A stretch of DNA of 64,000 bases from Strongylocentrotus purpuratus. Taxonomy: Eukaryota > Echinodermata > Echinoidea > Camarodonta > Strongylocentrotidae. The stretch spans positions 34,976,594 through 35,040,593 of the forward strand of contig NW_022145615.1 of assembly GCF_000002235.5 (NCBI RefSeq), written 5' to 3'. Below the pieces are notes generated by a model. It saw only the letters and a program-made list of their open reading frames with translations. It was not told where the DNA came from and did no database searches. How positions within the stretch are numbered: position 1 is the first letter of the stretch; the number at the start of each line of letters is the position of its first letter. Made by a program: the position numbers and the translations under genes. Of this stretch, positions 42,501 through 55,500 are shown one piece after another.

Positions 42501-45500
42501 ATCCTTCTTTTACAATTTTATTTTAGTATTGGTAGAAATTATTGTTTGCATCTTGACTCGTCTTTTTTGTTCAATAGTACAAAGTTGTGATTAATTTGAA
42601 TCAAGCACAACTCTTTATAATACAGGGCTGTAATCTCATACTTTTGTCTAGGGACCAACCTTCAGAGAGTTTGACCACTAGAAATATTGTAATTTCAACT
42701 TTTACACAATTTTTGTCCAGGTCAAGTACAAGTATCCTACACCATATCCCAAGGTGCCCTTGACCCCACCAAGCCAGCCAACGAGAGAGCTCTGAACGGG
42801 TCAGACTTTGTGGGTGGAGCAGGTTTTGTGGACTTTGCTGATGGATCTTCCTCAGAGCCCATCTCCATCCTGATCTATGAAGATGAGATTCCAGAGCTGG
42901 ATGAGGTGTTCCTTGTCACCTTGAACAGTGTGGAACTAATGGGAAGTGGGGATGTGAACACACCTCCTAAACTGGGTAAGGAATATGCTGTAAAAAATGG
43001 TCCGGTTCATGTGTGTTTTTATGCTACAGATATTCCTACAAAATTTCGGGTCACATTGAACAGTGTTGAACTGATTGGAAGTATGAATGTGAACACCCCA
43101 TTTAAACTTGTTACTTGACATGTAGATTATGGTAACATTCACATTCATATTCACATTTTGTTCTATAGTTGTTATTCCTGTTAAATTCCCAGTCACCATG
43201 AACAGTGTTGAAATGATTGGCAGCAAAAATGTTTGCATGCCACTTAAAGTAGGTAGGAAGAAGTGCAACTCATACTTCAGTTTTAGCAACCAATTTACAT
43301 TAGGGGTTAGTTTTAGAATGTACAGTTACTTGAAATATGCATAAGTGCACAGGAGCTTTTCTAAATAAACATGACTACATAAAGCACTTGTAAGAACTAA
43401 GAACTGTAATCTGAGTTTAGTATGTGAATGTATCTTTTTGACTGCGTAGAATGATAGTTGACATATTGTGTCTTTATTTACATTCACAATTCAGAGGTCA
43501 AATGTTTTTCTTTTCTTTGAGCAGCTTTAGCTTTTGTCTTCATTGTTTGTTTTGTTTGTTTTGTTAGGGAAGGGGGCGGGGGGGGGGGGGGGGGGCGTCC
43601 TGAAATCAATGCTTGCTTGACATGATGTATGTCTTTAATCTCACTCCTGTCACATTCTTATTTTCAAAGTCATAAAAATTACCCATTTTAACTATGAAAC
43701 ATTAGATAATAGAGTATACATTTCTTATAATTCATTGTTTGACCTTTAGACACCACTGACCTTGTGTCAGAGGTCACCATATCGGCCAATGACGGCACTC
43801 AAGGAGTCATCAAGTTTGACACTGTGATTACCAAGTAAGTTGAGATCATCAACATTCAAACTCTTGTCATGTTCCTTGGTCTTGCTAAGAGGAGAAAAGT
43901 ACCTTGATGTGTCCCCAAGAGTACATGTAGTTTTAGTTGAATTTGAAGTGAAATCAAATGGTTGATTATCTACAAACCCATAAATGTAACAGTCATGTAC
44001 ATGTTTTTATATTAATTTGGGGATTATAAAATTACCAGAAATTCTGGAAAGGTCAAACCAACTGTTTTGCATCTTTGACACTACATTGGTGAAAAGATGG
44101 TTTTTCTCCTTTAAAAATTGACATCTTTAATTGGAAGAAGCCCTTTGTGCGAGGTGTTGTAGGTTTGATGAAGTCCTTGTAGTTGTACAAATTATTGCTT
44201 GTTTTTGTATTGTTTCTTGCATTAAATTTTTGTAAAAGTATTTCACCTCCTTGCATTAATTGTTTTCTCTGTATCTGCTGCAGTATTGAAGTATCAGAGG
44301 ATGTTGGGTCAGTAAACCTGACAGTACTCAGAGACCAGGGTACCTATGGAGAGGTGTCTATCTTCATCTACAGTCAGCCCATTGGAGCAAGAAAGGGAGA
44401 GGACTACCAATTTGATGATCAGGTATCCCTTCACCTCTCTTCATCTTAGATTGTTTCTCTCTAATTCCTGTCTTTCTTCTTTGCTGTATCTCACTTTCTG
44501 TCACTACCCTGCCACTTACTCTCATACATGTATGTATGTTATTTTATCGCTCATCTTCCCTCTACCATTGCCAGTAACACACTCTTTCCATTATCTCACT
44601 TAAAAGAGCTTTCACACTTATTCTCTCTTGTACATTGCATCCATATTCTTATAACACCTCTCTTATTTCATTCTTATTTTCATTCTCATTCATATTGTTC
44701 TCTTTGTCTATTAATATTTTGTGTGCAATGATATGATAAACTGGCTCTAGCAATTTCTGCCCTAGGCATTGGCCAATATCATATGTACTTTTTTTGTTTA
44801 CATTTTAATTAATTTTCATAAGTTTGATACTTATGTTTCCATTTATTCTCATTTGCAAGACTGGTTTCGAAATAATATATATTGGAAATTTTACCTCGAA
44901 GAGCTACAGAAGCTGAAATTTATCATCCTTTTGTTTTTTCTCTCGTCTTAACTGTTTGTATGGCTAGGTGCTTGTGTTTGGAGATGGTGAGAGTAGGAAG
45001 ACAGTAACCCTGGACATTGTGAATGATGAGATTCCAGAGGATGATGAGACCCTGGAACTCTTCCTCAACAACCCAACCGGTGGTCTAGATCTGGGAGAGC
45101 CAATCAGAGGTTAGTTTAAACAAAGATCATTTAACCCATTCAATACCAAGTCTGACATAACTTGTGCTGCATTCTTTGAATAATGCATAAAGGTAGGACA
45201 ACAAACTGAATATGTAGCCATAGCATTTTAGCGTTTTTTTTCTAATTCCAACGTTTGAGGATGTACCGGTAGTTCATATTGTTTGATATTCCTGTCCTGT
45301 TTTGAGGGTTTTTATTTTTGGTGTGAAAAAGATGTATGATGCTACAGGTATGAGTTACCACAGTGGGTCAAATATTGTTATACCATCTTTTCACAGACAA
45401 TCTATTTATAGAATTGATTCAAAGACCCAGTTTTTTTCACTACAAAATTAAAGCAATGAAGTACTTGTTTAATTATCATCTAATGATTTACCTCATGATT

Positions 45501-48500
45501 TCTCTGCACAGTAATCGTATCAATCACAGCTAACGATGATGCCTATGGTGTCGTGTACTTTGTGGGTGTAAACACAGTCACCATTGATGAACCTACTGCC
45601 ACCTCAACGGCTAATAGTGTAGCACGGTTTGCTGTGCTGAGAGACAGGGGCACCTTTGGTCAGATCGATGTACCTTTTGAAGTGATTGGTGGTGAAGGTG
45701 ACCTTTCACCCACGACCGGCTTTGTGACCTTTGGCCCAGGTGCACAGGCTGCTGTAAGTTCTGAAATACTTGAGATCTTTTTAATTCTTCCATATGTAAC
45801 AAGGAATTTCTTTAAGACGAAATAGTTGTAATTTCTTTTTTTAATTATTAAAATCAATAGATTGAAGCTTGTTGCGATATTGTTTTCCTTGTTATGAAAT
45901 TTATACTTGTGGCTCTGTGTTTTCCTTTGTTACTCATTTGTTTTATTGATTTATTTAGTTTTGTTCTAGAGATTATCTGATAGAGCTGAATTTGTCAATG
46001 TCGGGGATTGAGAACATTATTCATCTACATTTAGTCTTAAACATGTGTTAGTTATACTTCAAGAAATGCGTTATGCCATTATAAAACATTTTTCCTTTCC
46101 TTTCTTGACAGGTTCTTCAAATCTCTGCTGTGACAGATAACATTCCAGAGCTTGGTGAAGAGTTCAAAGTTTTTCTTCGTGAGCCAACAGGGGGCGCTAG
46201 ACTTGGGGCTCCAACCAATGTCACAATCATTATACAGGAAAATGATGCCCCTTATGGATCTCTGCAGATCTTCCCCCATGGATCAAGGTAAGTATTTGAA
46301 AGAAATAGTACTAAATTTTAATCAATCAAATTTTGTAGCCTAATGGCTGAATCAAACAGATTGTACTTTGTAAACTGTTGGGTACTATTTAGAGCAGGCC
46401 TTCTCAACTAGTTTATTAGAAGTGCCAAAACGAAAAGAATTTGTAGTTGAAGTGCCACCCTGTATGGTTGACAGTGCTGCGAGGGAGCATAGCGACCGAG
46501 CCGAAAATGGGTGGGGTCCAGGGCCGAAGCCCTAACAGGGAGTAGCAGGGGCGGAGCCCCCTGAAGCTGGTTGATTTAGGGCTTTCTAAAGGCCCACTGA
46601 AATGGGGCATTTTTAGCACCATTTCATTCCACAATAATAATATAATCAATCATAATTGCATATCATATTGATGTGAAAAGATTAGTACAATTCCTTGGTA
46701 CCTTTACACTGGAGGTATATTTATGTGTAGTTTTTTGTGTGCAATGAACACGGGAAATGTCAAAATAAAGTGAAAATCAAACAAACAAAAACAAGATGTT
46801 TCCAGAGATTGGCAATGTTAAAATTGGTATCCCATCGTAAGCTAATTGTTGTTCAGACTTTAGGTTTAGATTCGTATAAAATGGTAAAAAAATGATAAAT
46901 CCCCCTTTCTTCCTGTTTGTTAAGCAGACATTTTGGGCTCAAATTCGACTGCAACTTCTTGATTTAGCTGAGTATTTAATTCTAAAATATATATTTTCTT
47001 TCTTTCTGTTTTTTGTTTCGTTGTTGCGCGCCACTCCGACTGACTGCAAGCGCCACAAGTGGCGCGCTCACCGTCAGTTGAGAAGGCCTGGTTTAGAGAA
47101 TAATGAAATATTATATTTTAGTGAATTTAATGCAATATTTACAATCATATTACATGCATATCCAAGTGCAGTTATATATAAACATGTATCTAAGGGGTGG
47201 AAATAGGAAATAAACAGTGAAGACAGACAATAATTGGAAATAATAATCATATGACTAGTGTACAATTATGTATAATTGTCAGATTCAGCGCATTGGGTGC
47301 TACATATGTAAGTACTTTATATGTTACTTTTATTATAATTGTGATTATTTAGCATCAATTGTACTGTCATAGTCCTGTAGAGAGTTTTCAAGTTTTGATA
47401 GCAATGTTTCTGTTTTTCTCCTTCCTTTCTCTCTCTCTCTCTCTCTTTCTCTCTCTGTCTCTATATCTCTCTCTCTATCTCTCTCTCTCTCTCTGCATTC
47501 TCTCTTACTCTCACCAATACACATCCCATACCTCTTGACAGTTCTTCATTGGTTGAGGTGGAAGAGTCCTCTGGTACAGTTTATTTCTCCGTAGAGAGAG
47601 GAGGTGGGGATATAAGCACTGTCACTGTAGATGTATCTACACAACCTGGTACAGCTGTTGCTGCTGGTTAGTATTAATAATATTGGTTTCACTTACTTGT
47701 GTTCCTTCAGGTTGATAGCAGTTGGGTAGATTGATTGAAAATGGCTTTAAGATGCAAATATCAGTTTAATAACTGCAAAGTTGTGTTTGCCAAGAAGTGG
47801 GCGTTTGATGGCCTGCAAATGTAGGGAATCAAAAGATATTAGAACTTACGAATGTCAAAATCTTCAAAAGTTAATTATACGTACAAACTGTATTTACCTG
47901 TGTGAAATCCATAAATGATCAAATAAAATCTAGTGTCATGTATATCCTTTACAAATTTGAAATGTAATAGATATAAATTATGCCCAAAAGAAGGTGAGAC
48001 ATTAAATTATAGGCAAAGGTCTAAAACTACTGATGACAGTGTATTGTGTAGATGTAGTGAAAAAAATGTTCAAAACTTTGCCCTTCTTCAAATGGACATA
48101 TCTTGTCCTTGCATTCGTCTTATAGATGCCTACATACATGTATTATCAGCTGGGCTACATTAATATGTAGGTACATGTATCTGTAAAATGTTAAGAAATA
48201 ATTTTTTCATGTATTCAATGTTTTATTTCCAATATGTATGATGTCTTCATGTATTTCTTTGTTTTACAGATGGTGACATACCAGTCTTAGCGAATACCCA
48301 GAACATAACCGGGGTCGGCGTGAGGTCATGGCACTCCTTCACTTCCAATGGGGAGTCCTTCTTACTACTCATTAGCAATGCAAGGACTGATCCACTCACC
48401 ACGGGGGTGAACACTGATGGTTCAGAGGGACTGCCTGATAGCAGTAATGTGATGGGATCCATGCTGTTCAGATGGCAGGGTGTGTTTATACCTGTGCAGG

Positions 48501-51500
48501 TGAGTGCTTCCTCCGCGTCTTAACGCATCTATCCTCTTATGAAATTAATTTTGTTGTTACTAAGTAAAAGGATAATAATATGTTAATATAATATGGAATG
48601 ATTTTATAATGTTGTTTTTATTAATCATGTCACCACTCTGTATTATATTCTAACATATTATATTGTTGTTTTATCACTTGAAAAATAAAAAAATATAACG
48701 TGTAGATATTGAAGTATTTAATAGATGTTGTTCTATCTCAACCTCAACCTGCCATGTAGGAAATAATCCTGTCTAGTATGTCAGAACAGATATTCCAGTT
48801 AGAATATGCTGTACTCATGAAATATTTATCATCTTCACCATGAATTTCACTGTATCCTGTACAGTCTGCTTTAGCGACTATTTTTTTTATAACCATCACT
48901 TTTTCTTTGTAAAAAAAACTATTAAGAGAACCCATACAAAAGACCACCTGCCTATAAAACCACTTTCCTTTTCTCCTTGAGTGTTTTTATATACAGATTT
49001 GAATGTAAGACTCTTAGGAAATGTTTTAATAGATTTTTGACAATGGCAGAAAAGTGAATAGATACATGTAGGTAATCTTTGAATACATCACTTTCTCGTT
49101 GTTTCAACAGACCGTAGAGACAGATGGTGCAGTAAGGGCTTCATCTAGCACAGTGGAAGGTGGTACCACTCTCATCGCTATAGCTAACATGGGAGCCAGT
49201 GGGCGGCGTCAGACTTCTTCACGCATCTATAGACTCGATGCTAATGGGTCCTTGACAGTGGTAAGTGTGACAGTAAAGCAACTCATCAATTTTGACATCA
49301 ATCTAGAATTTTGACATCCATTTCTACACGATCAAATATGGCTGTTCATGCATCAATATGACAGATTGATTAGATTTGCAGGAATTGACCATCATCAATA
49401 TACCAAACTATGTGTTTGATTGCATTTAATAGCATCCTAAGGCAGGGTGGTCCATAAACAAAAATTCAGACATTTTAAATTGGAACGTGGAAGGAGTATG
49501 GACTGATGTATGCAAAGAATAAAGTCCCTAGTGGCTGGATTCCAGATTCTTAGATGCGCTCCGGTAAATTTTAATCAAATTTTGATGCATTTTCATACAC
49601 ATTTTATGACTAATATTTCATATATAATTTAGGTTGAGAATGACTATTAACTTGGTTTTAAAACATGTACAATTAAAATTCAAACTGGTAGCTGATTTTG
49701 AAACCTGTTGCTGTTACAACTCTGCCTGAGCAAATATTTCTGTTCTTTTTTCATAATGTTATATTATTTTTTATAAACAAATTTTGTTCTGGTCCACATT
49801 TGTTTCACATGTTGAATTGCAATACTGTCAAATTATCTTGAAATTGAAGCATGAAACAAGATGTAAGTGAATGATTATGATTAAATGCAATGCATTCATT
49901 TATGCTCAAAAGCAATGAATATGAAGGTAAATATGAAGAGAAATTCTGACTAAATATTGCCATTTTTCAATCCAATATGACAGATGATTTCAGGTCCTCC
50001 ACATCTTTACTTTCTTACATTCACACATTTTTTCAATCTTCATTTTCAGATCCAAGACATCTCAACTGTCGGTGCATCTGATGTTGAATTCTTCAACCTT
50101 GGGTCAGACACTTACCTTGCAGTCACCCAGCTGAGGAGTAACAATGGGCAATCCCTATCTAACTCCATTGTCTATCTATGGAATGGTCTCACTTTCATCC
50201 AGAGCTCTCTATTCAACTCCAATGGAGCGTCTGCCATAGATTCTTTCACCATCAATGGCAACCAGTACCTGGCTGTGGCAAACTATTATGACTCTTCTCT
50301 TGCCTCGTATGAAATCATGTGAGTGACACCTTTATTGGTCCAAATTAGAATCCATCTCACTATAATAATGTCCTGTACTAAGAAATTCATCTGCATTTAT
50401 TTCTCTGAGTGAAGTGTTCTACACCCTTCAAAGATTCAAAGGTCTTGGTATCAAGCCCTGTCATGACTCTAATGCCCTTTTGCAGGATATTAATCTACAT
50501 GTTCTGCTCTCTAACCGGGTGAAGAAAATTGTAACGGATTTGAAGAAATTCTTGAAATAGTATTGGAATGCCTTTAGAACCATGTATCTGGGGCTTAATC
50601 ACATAAAAAAGTAATCAATTAATAATTATAACCCACTTACTTCTTGAAAGGAGAAAAGAAGCTTGACGCTTTGTAATGCTTTGTCATTGCATTTTTATGA
50701 GTCTTATGGTGCTACACACTTACATTTATGAGAAAGATGTGGGTTGTACTCGATTGATATATCTCTAAGTCTCAACCAAATGACTGATGGACCACTTTGT
50801 GTTTACACGCTTCTAGGTCTGTTGTATATGAATGGCAAGGTGGTAACCTAGTCCAGGTCCAGCAGATCTCAAGCCAGGGAGCTACTGATATCCAAGCTTT
50901 CACTGTGGGATCCAATGCATACCTAGCTATTGCCAACAGTAGGAATAATGGTAAGATTTTTGTCTCTTAGAGAATTTTTTTTTTTTTTTTTAATGTTGCT
51001 CTACATTTTATTTTCATAAATTCTGTCAAACCTCACAAACTTCAGGGGGTAAAATGTCTGATGGCTTTCCCAGTACTCTATAAAATGTGAGCACAATGTT
51101 TAGGCACTTACAATAGCAGTTCAAATCAAAGCCATGTGTTTATATTACATTTGCCAATTTTATATTTTTTTAATTTATGCTCTATTTCTCCAAACCCTTT
51201 AATATTTAATTAAATTCTTGCTCATTAATTCTATTGTGTGCCTCAAAATTTAGAAAAGTATTACATGTCTGCATATGGATGCATACAGCCATGAAAGCAG
51301 TTAATCTTGTTTTGTGATAATGTGACACCTCATCACCAAAGCCTCAAGTGTTTATTCCTTCAAACTCCTTTTCTCTCTCTAGCTGGTAACACAGAGATAA
51401 ACTCGGTCATCTACCAGTGGAGCTCTGTGACCTCTCAGTTCATCCTCCACCAATCCATCCCCACCCAGGGGGTCCAATCTGTCAGGGTATTCGTCACCAG

Positions 51501-52465
51501 CCCTGAAGGCATCACTCACCTGGCCCTCGCAAATGCAGACGGCCCTTCCTCCGTCTATACCTGGAACACCTTCAACTCCAGATTTGACCTCCTGGTGACC
51601 TCTGACCCTGCCTTTGACCTTGTCTCTCTGGAGGTCGGAGGTAGCACAAATCCCCTGCTTGCAGCAGCTAACTATGGAGATGGTGTTTCGGATGAGATGT
51701 CTGCCATGTTGCAGCTGACCAGTGTCGCTGAGGATTCAGATTATGTTCCTTGGTAAGAAATGAGAACCTGAAAATGATACATGTACATCTCTTTATCTTT
51801 CCAATATTATGGGTGATTCAGCCTAGTTTGATTCAGCATAAGAACAAATCATATTTTTCAAGGGCTCAGTCTGAATAGAATTATACTGTGATTGGGAATT
51901 CAATATCTTGGTGATTTGTGAGATCTTATTTTTCCAAGATTGTCATCCCGAATTTCTCTTGATCCTACTTTACAGGTCCACCCAGTTGACCTTCACACCT
52001 TTTGATACTGAACTCACCTTTGCTGTATCTCTCCTTGATGACATCATTCCGGAGGACGACCAGACCTTCAGCGTCTACCTTTCCAGTCCATCCAATGGGG
52101 CCGAGCTGGGCTTCCAGAGCCAGGTCGCCGTCACGATCATCTCCAACGACGATGCTCACGGCATCATCGGATTTGCGGCAGAGTCTCTATCGGTACAGGG
52201 AGACGAGAGAGCGACAGACACACCCACGGTTCTAACGGTGGAGAGGCTAGGGGGTACAGCTGGGGTAGTGGTGGTGGAGTGGGAAGCGACAGGACAGCTT
52301 GCTGCTACAGATGTCAGGCCCCTTGTTGGCCAGGTGAGGATAATCTTGATTCAAAGATTCAGAGATTCAAGTAAGGTTTTATTCATGACGTGTCAAAAAG
52401 TCCAAAGACTAAAAATGCAAGTTTACATCAAACATACAATCATATAAAAAGCATTCAAAAGCATA

Positions 52466-52526
<61 letters not shown>

Positions 52527-55500
52527 ATAACATAGCAAATGAGAACAAATATATAACAATGAATAGATGTTTAAATCAAAACATTAAAGTAGTAACAAAA
52601 AAACAAAAACAAAACATGATGTATGATGGTGACATTACTCTGAACAAGGATTCATGATGATTTGTAGAATAAGTGACAAAATATGTTAATGTATACAAAG
52701 TTTGCACTGATCTGTGCTCCAAGAAGGTTTCCTCATTGGCAAAGAGATGTTGAATCAATGCTCTACACAAAAACAGATTTGTTATTGTTATTACAATAAA
52801 TCACTCCAGATGTTGACTATTTGAGATTGTTTAAGATGAAGTGAATACATGACGATATGCTTAAATGTTGACAAATAAAAGTGAGTGATTCTTCCTTTGA
52901 AAGCGTCAAGGATTCTGTAGCATCTCGTGGTAGCAAGAAGGGTGTGAACTCAGACATAACATTTTACATAGGGTCAATATACTTTTGGCTCTCAGAGAGG
53001 ATTCTAGCTTAGACCCAATAGGTACCAGAATTATGCAGTCACCTATCTTCTTTAAATGCTATGTAAAGTAAAGATAATTTATCTTAAGTCATTATCCCTT
53101 TTCTCATCAATCCTTGTTCCAGATTGAGTTCCTGGATGGTGTTTCCACGGCACCCCTGGTCATCACCATCCTCGCTGATGACATTCCAGAGCTTGACGAG
53201 ACCAGCACCATCCGCCTCACTCGCATCATCAACCCAGGAACGACTCGTACTGACCGGGGTGCCACCATCAGTTCATCAACTAGTGCAGCAGAGCTTAGGG
53301 TCCTAGCCAATGACTCTCCTCATGGAGTGTTTGCATGGAACCTGGAGTCTCTCTACACGGCCGTGGATGAACCAGAAGGGTCACAGGGGTCAAGGAGTGT
53401 CACTATGTATATGACGAGGGAGCAGGGCTTTACTGGTGTGGTCAATGTGTACTACAGGTTAGTCAGTGCTGTCATGACAGATAAATAGTCTGACTTAGGA
53501 TTCAGCATTGACTGTTAGAGATACACAGAATGCTTACATCAAATTCTCTGGTCTTGAAGTGATTGTTACTGGAAGAGCCCTTATATGGGGAGCGCTTGTA
53601 ATACTTCTGAGTATTTTAAAACAGAATGGTTTGTGCTTGTTATTCATTTAATCCTGTCATATGATTCACCATTTTCTTGCGAGCATGTTCCAATAAATAT
53701 TTCAACAATTAATTTAAAGGTAAAGACCAGTAATGGTCATGCGATTGCATTGTGAAAGAAACGTTGTGGAATCGATCAGAAAAGGTTGATCATCTAGCAT
53801 CTAGCATCTGCAAGGTTCTGGAATCATCAAAATGATAAGAAATTTGGCCCATTCTTCGTAAAGTTACAAGCACTATACACAGAAAGATGTATATGGGACT
53901 ACCCTATCTCTCTCACACGACCATGAGAGAGATAAATTTACCAAATATATGAATTAGTAGGCGGTTTCCCGGCAAATTTTTTATCATCATGTATTAGTCA
54001 AAACATATTCTTTCACATGATTGGTAATGAGAGCTTCCATTTCATTTTTTGAAATTGGGGCGTTACCAATACTGGTCTTTACCTTTAATGTGTACACAGC
54101 CCGTATGGGAATTCTGTGTTTATTATGTACATTCAATGAAGTATGAATTTCATACTGTATTTCCTGTGTACAATGTGAATATCATGCAAGTAACAAATTT
54201 TGAGTTACTGAAATTAAAAATGGCATGCACTTTTTGAGACGCTTTGTGGGTCATGAAGTGTTAATGATGTTTGCTTTTCTTTCAGTACTTCTGAAGCCGC
54301 AGGTTTACCTGAGATCCAGAGAGCTGAGAGTGGAAGTGATTTTGCTGCCAGACAAAACTTTGTCACCTTTGAAGATGGTGTCGATGTTGCCTCAGTGACT
54401 GTCAATGTATTACCTGTAAGTCATTATACTAGTTGTATTCGTAAAAATTATTCCTTTCTCAGGATGAGTCAAGGAGTAATAAAGTATTGGTTACTGGGGG
54501 GGAGGGGGGAGGGGGGGGGGGGGGGGTATTGCATAAAAATTGGCATTAGTTGCTTCTTACTGTCGTTTAAAAATTGAATCTGTAACCAATATTGTTATGA
54601 TTTGTAAGAAAGCTTAGCAAAATGTTGTTGCATGTGAAGATGTACACAGAGTTTGTAAACAATTATCACCTTTTCATTACAACTGCATCTTGAAAAGCCT
54701 ATACATTTTGTTAAGCTACTTAATATTACTTCTCCTCATACATTTTTAAATATTTTTACACAGGACACTGATGCAGAGGGTCCCGAGACATTCTTTGTCA
54801 ACCTGACATCTGTGGAGCTAGTATCAGGTCAGTCAGTCAGTGGAGCTCAACCCAGCATCAAGAATGGACAGGACGTAGCAGAGGTTACCATCAGACAGAA
54901 TGACAATGCTAATGGTATCCTGCAACTCAACGTCACTAAGGTATTTATACCCCCTGCAGCCCACAAGAACCAGACAAAATGCTTGAAATTGTTTCAAAAG
55001 ATATTTCAGGGCTCTGTTGTATAAACATATTATGATATATTGCATGTTATTCTGTTAACGGGGACGGATCGAGTGAAACCAAGCATCAAGAATGGAGAGA
55101 ACGTTGCAGTAGGGATGACGTAACTAATCAGTGGCCTAGCTAGGAATGCTTTAAGGCTCGTTTCAGATATGATGCCGTACCCTCATATGTGGGTCCTGCG
55201 TCATGTCTTGCATTCTGCAACCTTTGCTATATTCACCCACGGTATGTTTCTCTTACCTCCCACATTTCTTGTATCTTATACCATAGAATGCTGATGGTGA
55301 TGTGGAGGTCTATGAAGGTTCTGGTACCAGTGGTATCCTCAATCTTCCGGTGCTGCGTACCGCCGGTGCAATCGGTACCGTGGGTGTGAGCTGGTTAGCC
55401 ACCACAGTCAGCGCCTCCACAGCAGATTTCAACCCTCTGTCGGGCAACATCACTCTGGTTAACGGACAGGTAATATTACTGGTTATAATGCATGAAAATG

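Noticed and set aside
47542-47666. Treating the EAR region as a second gene beginning near 48,270
   Set aside because: Phases and the interrupted Calx-beta 24 join exons 47 and 53 across the EAR exons, as in known ADGRV1.
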